Source: an uncultured Prevotellaceae bacterium (GTDB lineage: Bacteria > Bacteroidota > Bacteroidia > Bacteroidales > Bacteroidaceae). Taken from it: a stretch of DNA of 62,165 bases. The notes under the pieces were generated by a model. The model was not told the DNA's origin. It did not search any database and saw only the letters and a program-made list of their open reading frames with translations. Positions 51,664 through 59,985 of this stretch are shown here, piece after piece. The DNA is taken from the NCBI GenBank assembly GCA_900316315.1, contig ONCK01000018.1, positions 1-62,165 of the forward strand, written 5' to 3'. A program made the position numbers and the translations under genes. Numbering within the stretch: the first letter of the stretch is position 1; each line of letters opens with the position of its first letter.

Positions 51664-52188
51664 ATGAAAAAACTAATTTTTATGGCGGCAGCATGCGCGC
51701 TGATGAGCCTTGCGCCAGCCCAGACGATGAAGGCACAAGACACAGAGGACTCTCAGTCCATACAGACTCAGAATCGCGCCAGCAGTGCCCGGCGCTCTCT
51801 CGATCCTGCCAAGATGGCGGAGAATAGAGCCAATATGATGGTCAAGCGCTATGGCTTGACCGCAGAACAGGGCAACAAACTCAAAGTTCTCTTCCAGTCC
51901 GAACAGACTGAGATGCAAAAGCAGATGAAGCAGCAGAAAACCTCAGAGATGACGGACGAGCAACGTGCGGCACGACACAAAGAGATGCAAGAGCGCAAAA
52001 CCAAGCTTGACGCTCAGATCAAGGAGATCCTGACCGATGAGCAGTATCAGAAGTATACGGCTGATAAGAAGAATAGACAGACCCGACGCTTCCAGCGCGT
52101 CCCTGGCGATAGTCAGACCCGTGATGCGCAGAGAGCACGCGGCGAAGGGGGCTTTGGCGGCAACTTCCCCGATACAGGTGAAGATTAA
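51664..52188 (+). CDS. Small exported helical protein (DUF4890-like)
   Basis: A 174-residue exported protein with signal peptide MKKLIFMAAACALMSLAPAQ. The mature part is strongly helical and charged (ARMANM...MVKRYGLTAEQGNKLKVL, QSEQTEMQKQMKQQKTSEM, KEMQERKTKLDAQIKEILTD), ending in EQYQKYTADKKNRQTRRFQR. The LTDEQ-x2-KY motif is the same as in Spy/CpxP-like and DUF4890 proteins, small periplasmic chaperone-like proteins. The start at 51664 is preferred because the signal peptide begins there; an upstream ATG at 51652 adds four residues. No neighbour shares its transcript. Confidence 0.8.
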   Translation: MKKLIFMAAACALMSLAPAQTMKAQDTEDSQSIQTQNRASSARRSLDPAKMAENRANMMVKRYGLTAEQGNKLKVLFQSEQTEMQKQMKQQKTSEMTDEQRAARHKEMQERKTKLDAQIKEILTDEQYQKYTADKKNRQTRRFQRVPGDSQTRDAQRARGEGGFGGNFPDTGED

Positions 52189-52230
52189 AAAATGAGTGTA
52201 ATATTTGTTTTTCCCTTATTATAATGTGTT

Positions 52231-52265
52231 GAGGGGCAGCTGCTGTGAAGCGCCTGCCTCTTTTT
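52231..52265 (+). terminator. Terminator after the DUF4890-like gene
   Basis: GAGGGGCAG and CTGCCTC pair with mismatches and are followed by TTTTT; moderate support only. Confidence 0.5.
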
Positions 52266-52657
52266 GTATCTCGCCCGGCAGAGACTCCCATCCTGAGTCT
52301 GTCTCCTCATCCGTCAGACAACGGAAAGCCTACGTCACAAGCACTGGGCATCCAATTCTGAAGGAGAAAAATACAATAGCGATCGGCTCCAAAAAAGAAT
52401 AGAGACCTCCCGATGACGCGGGTAATAGGTGAGGAAAATGTAAACACATGGGCACAGCCCATCTATCAGTCACCATCGCGAATCGGTTAGCGGAGTGTAA
52501 TTTTTATATGAAAACTTTTGGGAAAATTCTGACAAATAGAATATTTATACAAGTTCGCTTCTGTAGCTCGCTGAACCTCAAAGAATTTCCACAATATGCA
52601 ATATTTCCATAACGCCTTGACTTTCAGACGACAACAAGGTGCCTTCTCGTTTAAACT

Positions 52658-52769
52658 ACATTAGACGTAGTTGCACCGATATCAACCCTTGTGGTGCTTA
52701 CAAGGCGACTCAAAAATGCCGAAAACACACCTGCATGAGGCTACTTCTCAAATTTATTATATAATTTTC
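52658..52769 (+). repeat. Dispersed stem-loop repeat, copy C
   Basis: Shares ACATTAGACGTAGTT, the hairpin CCTTGT-(7-nt loop)-ACAAGG, CGACTCAAAAATG, GCATGAGG and the AT-rich tail (AATTTATTATATAATTTT) with copies A and B. The hairpin loop differs from copy A (GGTGCTT against AGCGCTT) while the arms are the same. Confidence 0.6.
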
Positions 52770-53090
52770 TCTTTTCTCGTCCCAAAAGCCTGTATTGCCG
52801 CTTGCAGAGTACTAAACGCTCCTTACAGAAGACTTAGCGCAGTCTCTTGTAAGCGTATAAAGCGCTGTCGTTTGTCGAATACACAAGTACAGAGCGGGGC
52901 TTAAAGTCAGGTAGGACGGCTTGGTTACGGAAAGAGTGTGGCAAGCCCGTAAAGGCCTTTAGAACTGTCTGACGGCGCTGGAATTTGTCTTTCCATCCGC
53001 CTCGTAAAGGAACTTAAATACAAGAAAATTGCCATCTTCCTTCCACTCCCGGCAGGGCGAACTTCCGCACAGCCTTTGGCTGCCCCTGTC

Positions 53091-53141
53091 AGGGCTTGAT
53101 CCGCGCAGGCGGTCTAGGGCAGCGCGTAAATTGCCCTCCGG
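53091..53141 (+). repeat. Dispersed GC-rich repeat, copy 2
   Basis: Partner of 40091-40141; the first 20 bases differ at two positions, the middle is diverged with small gaps, and both end in CCTTCCGG or CCCTCCGG. Confidence 0.45.
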
Positions 53142-53746
53142 GAAGCCTACACAATCGGCTTGGTATTCGGTGGCGTATATCTCGTGGTTAGCGCTTTTTG
53201 CAGTTAGGTAGGAGGGGAATATATCAGAGAGCAGCGAATTTGCCGTGATATCCCTTGCAGAAATCGTCGACACCCCTCTCAAAATACCTGTAGAGTGCAC
53301 GAAATGGCCTAGCAGATAGCCGTTTTCCTGCCAAAGAGTCTCCGAATAGCGCAAACGGGCATTCAAAAGGAAAGCCCCAAATGGCGAGTAACGTACCAAA
53401 AACGTGATTTTTCGCTAGTTCGAAGCCCATTTTGAGCTTCAAAATTCGCTCTTTTGAGCTCTTTTGTGAACCTTTTTGATGGACAATATGAGATGTGGTG
53501 GAGAATAATTCGTTGTGGATGAATAGCTTGCAGATTGGGTGTGTAAGGAACAGTCTCAGTATCTCAATTAAAGGGTGCTTATCTTCCCTTCTTCTCTTAT
53601 ATATAACTAATTTTAAATAGAAGGATAGGTAGAGGAAATATTAAATTTGAACTGAGACGCTTGTCATTGTTTGTCGGTAGAGTTGTGACAAGCAAGACAT
53701 TTGTTTTAGCAGGTAAATGTCTGCAGCCCTTGTTCGTTGACGTTTT

Positions 53747-53765
53747 TTCTCTACGAGACCTCAAA
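53747..53765 (-). repeat. 19-bp sequence shared with the 40-kb palindrome
   Basis: Reads TTTGAGGTCTCGTAGAGAA on the minus strand, identical to 40183-40201 on the plus strand. Confidence 0.6.
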
Positions 53766-53859
53766 CGATTTAGTTTGCAAAGGACAGCTTTATCTGCCCT
53801 TTGGCAGTCACTTACACTATAAAAGGAAGCCATATTAGAGAAGGCAAGGAAGTATTCAA

Positions 53860-55127
53860 GGCTCCCCCAATACAGGAAGAGATAGACTGACCATCTTTGC
53901 CAAGTTAGCTGTACAGCAAGGCAGAGCAGTAGTGGTCTCCTAAATGGCAAGCAGTACATAGTCAATGACAAAGATGAGATACTCAGTGTGACCTCAAAGA
54001 AGATGATGCATTGGGAGGCCAACAGTGGAGACAGAAAAGCCACTATTGCAGATGCTCATGATAAGCTAGGCAAGGAAGGTATCAAGGAAAGCAATCAGGA
54101 AGCCATCCAGAAGGAAATAGATGATGCCATTGTTCTGCAAACCATTCCGCAACTGAAAAGCTCTGGTACCATTATCCATAATAAGGAGGAGCTTGCAAAG
54201 TATCTCAAGAATCATGGGTATGATGATATAACTCAGTTTATTAATAATGGGAGAAAAATTGCTTTACAACTTACATTTGCTAAAGGAGTAAAAAAACATA
54301 TGGCTATATTATGGGATTATCTTCTGCAATAATGTCACAAGTCAATACTGATTTAAGCTAGCTTCTGAATTAAATGAAAATGAAGGAAATACAGCTAAGA
54401 AAGTTATTCTTTATGGAAATAATGCCTATCTTTGGAGTACAGAAAATGGATATGAATTTATGATAGAAAAATCATATACCATTAATGAAAAATTATGATG
54501 CAATAAACAAGCTTATAGAGAGTTATTGAACAAATTCCAGAACTGTTGACATTATATGCAATATTCAGAAACTCGGGAATAAAAAAGAAAGAGTGCATAG
54601 CTTTGTTGAGTCTTTTAGACAACAAGGACATAGATTATATGATAACTCTAATAGACAAATTAATGGACGGCGGGGAGGGTTGTCAGTTTTCAACAGAGAC
54701 AGAATTACTGGAAATGATAGAAGTAGTAATGAAAGGCAAGAAATAGCCACGTTTACCACCCCTCAGGAGAAATCTATGGCTTTGTAACTAAGGATAGGGA
54801 GATGTATTTGGATGGTCATTAAGCCAGAGGATCCTATACATGAATACACCATCTGTAGGATAGGGCTGTCATGGAGAAAATCCTAAACTCTGGAAGAGAG
54901 GCATACAGCTGATGCAGAAAGGAGCTACCTCCCTTTGGAATGAGATAGCAAATGATGAGAATTACGGCAAACTATGGAGAGCCAAAGGTATCAAGGGTGA
55001 GAAACTAGCCAACCTCATCGCCTCAGAAGTCTACTCAAGACTGGTAGACCCTCAAGGAGCAGAGATACTGGATAGACTGGCTAATGAGAAAGACAAGGAA
55101 GACAAGGAAGACAAGCTAAAGCAGTAG
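53860..55127 (+). pseudogene. Relic of a large mobile-element protein with a zincin-like domain
   Basis: Pieces in changing frames: RDRLTIFAKLAVQQGRAVVV and then KQYIVNDKDEILSVTSKKMM (from 53939), IIHNKEELAKYLKNHGYDDI, VILYGNNAYLWSTENGYEFM (54400-54470), SGEIYGFVTKDREMYLDGH (54765-54825), EDPIHEYT (54825-54860; the HEx2H-like metal site is incomplete) and, from 54912, TSLWNEIANDENYGKLWRAK and IKGEKLANLIASEVYSRLVD. This order (YGFV...YLD, PIHEYTHLW, SLWNEIANDE) is what I know from very large Bacteroidota mobilome proteins with metallopeptidase-like and toxin-type domains. Many frameshifts and stops show that it is dead. The end is a lysine-rich tail. Confidence 0.55.
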
Positions 55128-55269
55128 ATACTTGACTTCAGGAAAGAGCCACATTCAGAGGGGCAAACTATGACATACGCCACCAATAGAGAGGCGGATG
55201 ATATTTTAAAAATCTATTTTTTAGACATTGTACATGGCAGAGAGGAATGTTTCTCTCTTTGACATGAAA

Positions 55270-55314
55270 AAGGAAACTTCCCCGCCAGGCTGCGGGATGC
55301 CTATAGCGGGGAAG
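55270..55314 (-). terminator. Terminator of the sppA-upp operon
   Basis: On the minus strand CTTCCCCGC and GCGGGGAAG pair perfectly and are followed by TTTCCTTTTTC, 31 bases after the upp stop. Confidence 0.85.
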
Positions 55315-55344
55315 GTAGGGGATATGGTGAGCGTGACGACAGGG

Positions 55345-56004
55345 CTAGAGCTTGTCGCCGAAGCAGAGGTCACCTGCGTCGCCTAAGCCGGGGACGATAT
55401 ACTTGTGGATATTGAGCTTGGGATCGACGGCGGCACACCATATGGTGATATTGTCGTAGGGCATGACCTTCTGCAGATACTGCAGTCCTTGCTTGGTCCC
55501 GATGACGCTGGCGAGGTGCACGGTCTTGGGTTTGCCGCGGGTCAGGAAGGCGCGGTAGCCGACCTCCATGCTCTCGCCGGTGGCCAGCATAGGATCGGCA
55601 ATGATGAGGGTGGTATCATTGAGTTCCGGAGCGGCGAGATAGTCGACATGGACGGATATTTCTGTCTTTTTGCTGTCAGTAAACTGGCGGTAGGCACTAA
55701 CGAATGCGGCTCCGGCCTTGTCAAAGATATTGAGAAATCCTTGATGGAAGGGGAGTCCAGCACGGAAGATGGTGCCTAGTATGATCTTGTTGGCCGGCTG
55801 GTTGACCTTGGCAATGCCCAGGGGCGTCTGGATGTCGTGGGGCTCGTAGACGAGGGTCTTGCTGATCTCGTAGGCCATGAGTTCGCCGATACGCATGATG
55901 TTATTGCGGAAGAGGAGGCGGTTTTGCTGATAATCGGCATCACGTATCTCGGCGAGATACTGATTGATGATGGAGTTTTGTTTACTTAGATTTACGATTT
56001 TCAT
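55345..56004 (-). CDS. upp: Uracil phosphoribosyltransferase
   Basis: Converts uracil and PRPP to UMP in pyrimidine salvage. The 219-residue protein has the PRPP-binding strand-loop TTLIIADPMLATGESMEVGY near residues 132-151 and the uracil-specific C-terminal IHKYIVPGLGDAGDLCFGDK. PFHQGFLNIFDKAGAAFVSA covers the flexible-loop region. The motif ATGES replaces the common ATGGS. It is the last gene of the operon, 14 bases after thiL, and is followed by a strong terminator. Confidence 0.93.
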   Translation of the reverse strand: MKIVNLSKQNSIINQYLAEIRDADYQQNRLLFRNNIMRIGELMAYEISKTLVYEPHDIQTPLGIAKVNQPANKIILGTIFRAGLPFHQGFLNIFDKAGAAFVSAYRQFTDSKKTEISVHVDYLAAPELNDTTLIIADPMLATGESMEVGYRAFLTRGKPKTVHLASVIGTKQGLQYLQKVMPYDNITIWCAAVDPKLNIHKYIVPGLGDAGDLCFGDKL

Positions 56005-56018
56005 ACAATATAATGTTT

Positions 56019-57098
56019 TTAGCTTGACTTGTCTGGTGTTTCACTCATGGCCTGCCATCCCTGAGCCTCGAGAGGAAAGTCTTGGCCACTGGAGGTCTCA
56101 AGCTCGCAGCCGTACTGGGCCTTCTGGATGCGGCCAATAATGCGGATGTCTTCGAGCTGCTTGACCTTGTCGTAGTCAGCGAGAGAGACAGTGAAGAGGA
56201 GCTCGTAGTCCTCCCCACCATTGAGGGCGCAGGTGGTGGGGCTGATATTGAATTGCTCAGCCATGGCTGCGGTCTGTAGGTCGATGGGGATGCGGTCCTC
56301 ATAAATGAGGCAGCCGGTCTGGCTCTGCTTGCAGATATGGAGGAGCTCAGAGGACAGTCCGTCGGAGATGTCCATCATTGAGGTCGGCTGGATGTCAGCT
56401 TTTTTCAGCCGGTGGACGATGTCCAGGCGTGCCTCGGGCTTGAGCTGTCGCTCGAGGATATACTCGTGGCCGCTGAAGTCGGGCTGGGCAGTGACAGAGG
56501 AGACACCCTTGTGCACCTGCTGGTCATAGACATGCTTCTCGCGCTCGAGGAGCTGTAGTCCCATGTAGGCGGCTCCCAGATTGCCGCTTACGCAGATGAG
56601 GTCGGTATCACGGGCGCCGCTGCGATAGACGATCTTGTCGGCTTGGGCCTGACCGATGCAGGTGGGGCTGATGACCAATCCCGTGAGCGATGAGGAGGTG
56701 TCGCCTCCGACGAGGTCGACTCCGTAGCGGTCACAGGCGAGGCGGATGCCTGAGTAGATCTGGTCGACGTCCTCGACGCTAAACCGCTTGTCAACGGCAA
56801 GGGAGACGAGGAGTTGTTGCGGCAGTCCCATCATGGCGCACACATCAGAGATATTGACGACGGCGGCCTTGTAGCCCAGATGCTTGAGGGGCGTGTAGCT
56901 GAGGTCAAAGTGGATGCCCTCCATGAGAATGTCGGTGGTGACGAGCTGACGGTATCCTGATTGCGGCTCTATGACGGCACAATCGTCTCCGACTCCGCGA
57001 TAGGAGGTGGAATTGGTCAGCTTGATGTCCTGAGTAAGATGCCGGATGAGGCCAAACTCTCCGAGCTGGGATATGGGAGTTGCGTTTTTGTCGTTCAT
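56019..57098 (-). CDS. thiL: Thiamine-monophosphate kinase
   Basis: Phosphorylates thiamine monophosphate to the cofactor thiamine diphosphate with ATP. The 359-residue protein has the family signature: the N-terminal GEFGLIRHLTQ, GVGDDCAVIEP near residues 36-46 (metal-binding Asp), TTDILMEGIHFDL near 54-66, GVDLVGGDTSSS near 128-139, SMMDISDGLSSEL near 243-255 and LNGGEDYELLFTVS. It is a normal PurM/ThiL-fold dimer. It lies between the BASS transporter gene (25-base gap) and upp (14-base gap). Confidence 0.93.
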   Translation of the reverse strand: MNDKNATPISQLGEFGLIRHLTQDIKLTNSTSYRGVGDDCAVIEPQSGYRQLVTTDILMEGIHFDLSYTPLKHLGYKAAVVNISDVCAMMGLPQQLLVSLAVDKRFSVEDVDQIYSGIRLACDRYGVDLVGGDTSSSLTGLVISPTCIGQAQADKIVYRSGARDTDLICVSGNLGAAYMGLQLLEREKHVYDQQVHKGVSSVTAQPDFSGHEYILERQLKPEARLDIVHRLKKADIQPTSMMDISDGLSSELLHICKQSQTGCLIYEDRIPIDLQTAAMAEQFNISPTTCALNGGEDYELLFTVSLADYDKVKQLEDIRIIGRIQKAQYGCELETSSGQDFPLEAQGWQAMSETPDKSS

Positions 57099-57123
57099 AT
57101 GGATTCTATGTTTTTTGAGGGAA

Positions 57124-58095
57124 TTACATTCTATGGTGCAGTTTGTCCCACTGGAGGTAGAGGCCAGCGAGGATGGTGCCGCTTATCGAGTGCCAGGCAC
57201 AGGAGATGGCGCAGGGGAGCACGGCGAGGGGTTGTGATGCAAAGAAGTGGCTCGCGAGCACGGTGGCCAAGCCGGCATTTTGCATGCCTACCTCGATGGA
57301 GATGGTGCGCTTCTTGGCTGTATTGAATCTGGCGGCCTTACCTGCCAGCCAGCCCAGTAGGTAGCCAAGGGAGTTGTGGCAAAAGACGACGGCAAAGGTC
57401 CAGATGAAGAGCATAAAGCCACGGGCGATGAGGTCGTCATGCACGGTGGAGATGACGCCGCCTACGATCAGCGCGAGGCAGGTGACACTGATGCCGGGCA
57501 TGAGCTGCTGCAGCGTGGGAAAGGATGGGCGGTGGCTGTACAGATAGTTGAGCAGACAACCGATGCCCACAGGAATGATGGTGACAATGAGGATATTGAG
57601 GAACATGCCCGCAGCATCGACATGGATGATCTCGCCTGCGGTGAGCTTCATCAAGAAGGGCGTCATCACGGGGGCTAGCAGCGTCGAGGCGCATGTCATG
57701 CCGACAGAGAAGGCGACGTCGCCGTGGCAGAGATAGCTCATGATATTGCTGGAGACTCCACCAGGGCAGCAACCGACGAGCAGAATGCCCAGTGCCAGAG
57801 CGGGCTCAAGGTGCCAGACATAAACTAACATATAGGCGACACCGGGCATGATGATAAACTGGGCGCAGGCGCCGATGAAGATGTCGAGAGGCCGGCGGGT
57901 CAGTATCTTGAAGTCCTCGGTGGTCAGGGTGAGGCCCATCGTCAGCATGATGATGCCGAGTATGACAGTCTGGGTTGTGCCTCTGACCCAGTCAAAGGTA
58001 TGGGGAAAGAAGAAAGTGAATATGGCGATGCCGATGATGAATAATGAGGTATAGTTGGCAAGCCATTTACTTGCAGCAAGTAGGAATTTGAGCAT
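57124..58095 (-). CDS. Bile acid:sodium symporter (BASS) family transporter
   Basis: A 323-residue inner-membrane protein with about ten hydrophobic segments. It matches BASS/NTCP family members: FFFPHTFDWVRGTTQTVILG at the first helix, LGIIMLTMGLTL, LAFxLV-type GILLVGCCPGGVSSNIMSYL near residue 110 (the family core Pro-Gly-Gly) and FNTAKKRTISIEVGMQNAGL near residue 237 (the conserved E-x-G-x-QN site that binds sodium). Bacterial members carry bile acids, pantoate or other organic anions with sodium; the substrate here is unknown. It sits 36 bases after pnp and 25 before thiL. Confidence 0.9.
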   Translation of the reverse strand: MLKFLLAASKWLANYTSLFIIGIAIFTFFFPHTFDWVRGTTQTVILGIIMLTMGLTLTTEDFKILTRRPLDIFIGACAQFIIMPGVAYMLVYVWHLEPALALGILLVGCCPGGVSSNIMSYLCHGDVAFSVGMTCASTLLAPVMTPFLMKLTAGEIIHVDAAGMFLNILIVTIIPVGIGCLLNYLYSHRPSFPTLQQLMPGISVTCLALIVGGVISTVHDDLIARGFMLFIWTFAVVFCHNSLGYLLGWLAGKAARFNTAKKRTISIEVGMQNAGLATVLASHFFASQPLAVLPCAISCAWHSISGTILAGLYLQWDKLHHRM

Positions 58096-58131
58096 TGATA
58101 AAAAGGACAGATATTATATAATATGTGTGGT

Positions 58132-58935
58132 TTATAAATGCTGGATAAGCTGCTTGAACAGCTGGGTCAAGCGCGTTTGGGCTGCCTGAGCGGCAGCTTC
58201 GACCTTCTGATGGCTAACCTGGGCTGACTGCTGTACGACATTGGTAATCACGCTGATACCGAAGCACTCGATGCCGCAGTGGCGGGCAACGATAATCTCG
58301 GGCACAGTGGACATCCCGACGGCATCGGCTCCAAGTAAACGAAACATATGATACTCAGCAGGTGTCTCGTAAGTGGGCCCTTGTGTAGCCAGATAGACAC
58401 CCTCGCGCAGGGCAATGCCTTCATCATGGGCAATCTGACGCGCTTTGGCCATGAGAGCGGGGGAATAGGCATGGGACATGTCGAGAAATCGTGGGCCGTA
58501 GTCGACATTTTTGCCGCGCAGAGGATTTTCCGGAAGCATATTGATATGGTCGGTGATCATCATAATGTCTCCGATATGGAAGTCGGGATTGGTTCCGCCG
58601 GCAGCGTTGCTGACAAAGAGGGTCTTGATGCCCAGCTCGCGGAAGACGCGGATGGGGTAGGTGACTTGTTGCATGGAGTAGCCCTCGTAGTAGTGGAAGC
58701 GCCCTTGCATGGCTATGATGTCTTTGCCTCCAAGCGTGCCGACGAGCAGGCGCCCAGCATGTCCCTCGACAGTGGAGATGGGAAAGTGGGGAATATCCCA
58801 ATAATCAAATTGGACTTTAACCTCTATCTCTTTCGCAAGGCTGCCAAGGCCGCTGCCGAGGATGATGGCGATGGAAGGGTGGCTGTTGATGCGCGCCTTA
58901 AGCCATTCGGAGGATTGAATTACGTCTTCTAACAT
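58132..58935 (-). CDS. Purine-nucleoside phosphorylase
   Basis: Splits purine ribonucleosides with phosphate. The 267-residue protein is of the trimeric class I PNP type: IAIILGSGLGSLA near residue 29, GKDIIAMQGRFHYYEGY near 74-90 with the phosphate-binding Arg/His, LFVSNAAGGTNPDFHIGDI near 108-126, GVYLATQGPTYETPAEYHMF with substrate Glu, and MSTVPEI plus SVITNVV. The start at 58935 (MLEDVIQSS) is an ATG; a TTG further upstream would add seven residues. Its start overlaps the end of lpxK by 38 bases, so the two genes are translationally linked. Confidence 0.92.
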   Translation of the reverse strand: MLEDVIQSSEWLKARINSHPSIAIILGSGLGSLAKEIEVKVQFDYWDIPHFPISTVEGHAGRLLVGTLGGKDIIAMQGRFHYYEGYSMQQVTYPIRVFRELGIKTLFVSNAAGGTNPDFHIGDIMMITDHINMLPENPLRGKNVDYGPRFLDMSHAYSPALMAKARQIAHDEGIALREGVYLATQGPTYETPAEYHMFRLLGADAVGMSTVPEIIVARHCGIECFGISVITNVVQQSAQVSHQKVEAAAQAAQTRLTQLFKQLIQHL

Positions 58936-59968
58936 AGTCTGTAATGATTTTGTCAAATTCCGGTCCTTTGTCTTGCAAAAAGTGTACCTCTATGCGCAGG
59001 GCAAAGAGATGCTGCTTGACATGCTCGCTGAGCTCCTGGTAGAAGCATAGCCGGGCCGCGTCTTTCTCAGTCGTGACGATAAGATCGTGCCGCTCAGCCT
59101 GCCGGTTGATTCGCTCGATGTCTTCGTCGGTAAAGTTGTGGTGGTCGAGGTAGGCAAGCCGGTCAATATGCTGATTCCATCGCCTCAGGTCCTGAGCCAG
59201 CAGCTTGGGCGTGGCGATACCCGTGACAAGTAGTATGCTCTTGGCTCCAGATAAGGCTGTGAGTGGAAGTTGACGGCTGTGAAAGACCCCTCTGAGGTCG
59301 ATGTATTGCAGTGTCGTGAAGTAGAGGTGCTGGTAAGGGAGCAGGTCGAGCTTGTTGCGCACGATGCGGAAGTCGATGGGCTGGATGTCGGTGGGGCACT
59401 TGGTGACGATGACGATGCTGGCCCGGAGTCTCTCTTCAAAAGGCTCGCGCAGACGTCCGGCCGGCAGGAGACGGTCATCGCAGATGAGCCTGTTGTATCG
59501 AGTAAGGAGGATGGAGATCCCCGCCTTGACGTAGCGGTGCTGATAGGCATCGTCCAGGAGGATGACCTGTGGCCTCTGTCCGGTGGGAAGTTGGAGCATA
59601 TGGTCAATGCCGATGACGCGCTTCTCGCAGACGGCGACTGTCGTCTCCGGAAATTTGTGCTTCATCTGCCACGGCTCGTCGCCAATCATCTCCGAAGGCG
59701 TCACAGTGTCTGCCAAGACCCAACCCTTGCTCTTGCGCTTGTACCCACGGGAGAGAACACCTACTTTCCAGTTTTGCTGAAGCAGCTTGATCAGGTATTC
59801 AGTGTGGGGCGTCTTGCCCGTACCTCCAGCGGTAAGGTTGCCCAAGCATATCACAGGCTCGCGATAGGATTTGCTCTTGAGTATATTCTCCTCAAAGAGC
59901 CAATTCCTCAGCCTTACGCCCATGCCGTATAGGGCAGAGGCAGGCAGAAGCCATTTATGGATACGCAT
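58898..59968 (-). CDS. lpxK: Tetraacyldisaccharide 4'-kinase
   Basis: Membrane-associated kinase of lipid A synthesis, adding the 4'-phosphate to tetraacyldisaccharide-1-phosphate. The 356-residue protein has an N-terminal membrane-linked helix (MRIHKWLLPASALYGMGVRL), the P-loop LGNLTAGGTGKTPHTEYL near residues 42-59, VLSRGYKRKSKG, the catalytic LLDDAYQHRYVKAGI (Walker B-type Asp-Asp) and the C-terminal lobe with DHHNFTDEDI. The start at 59968 is an ATG just after sppA; the frame is open upstream but without LpxK-like sequence. It overlaps pnp by 38 bases. Confidence 0.93.
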   Translation of the reverse strand: MRIHKWLLPASALYGMGVRLRNWLFEENILKSKSYREPVICLGNLTAGGTGKTPHTEYLIKLLQQNWKVGVLSRGYKRKSKGWVLADTVTPSEMIGDEPWQMKHKFPETTVAVCEKRVIGIDHMLQLPTGQRPQVILLDDAYQHRYVKAGISILLTRYNRLICDDRLLPAGRLREPFEERLRASIVIVTKCPTDIQPIDFRIVRNKLDLLPYQHLYFTTLQYIDLRGVFHSRQLPLTALSGAKSILLVTGIATPKLLAQDLRRWNQHIDRLAYLDHHNFTDEDIERINRQAERHDLIVTTEKDAARLCFYQELSEHVKQHLFALRIEVHFLQDKGPEFDKIITDYVRRRNSILRMA

Positions 59969-59985
59969 GTCGGCAGAAGAGACGG

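Larger units (their letters stand above)
52266..53859. other. Decayed intergenic region with dispersed repeats
   Basis: About 1.6 kb without a supported gene. It holds copy C of the stem-loop repeat (52658-52769), copy 2 of the GC-rich repeat (53091-53141) and a 19-base sequence shared with 40 kb (53747-53765). A 146-codon minus-strand frame at 52959-53399 covers the GC-rich repeat but shows no domain and is likely chance. Confidence 0.5.

Noticed and set aside
52959-53399. A 146-codon minus-strand frame.
   Set aside because: It overlaps a dispersed repeat, has no recognisable domain and no promoter, and neighbouring frames are equally open in this GC-rich patch.
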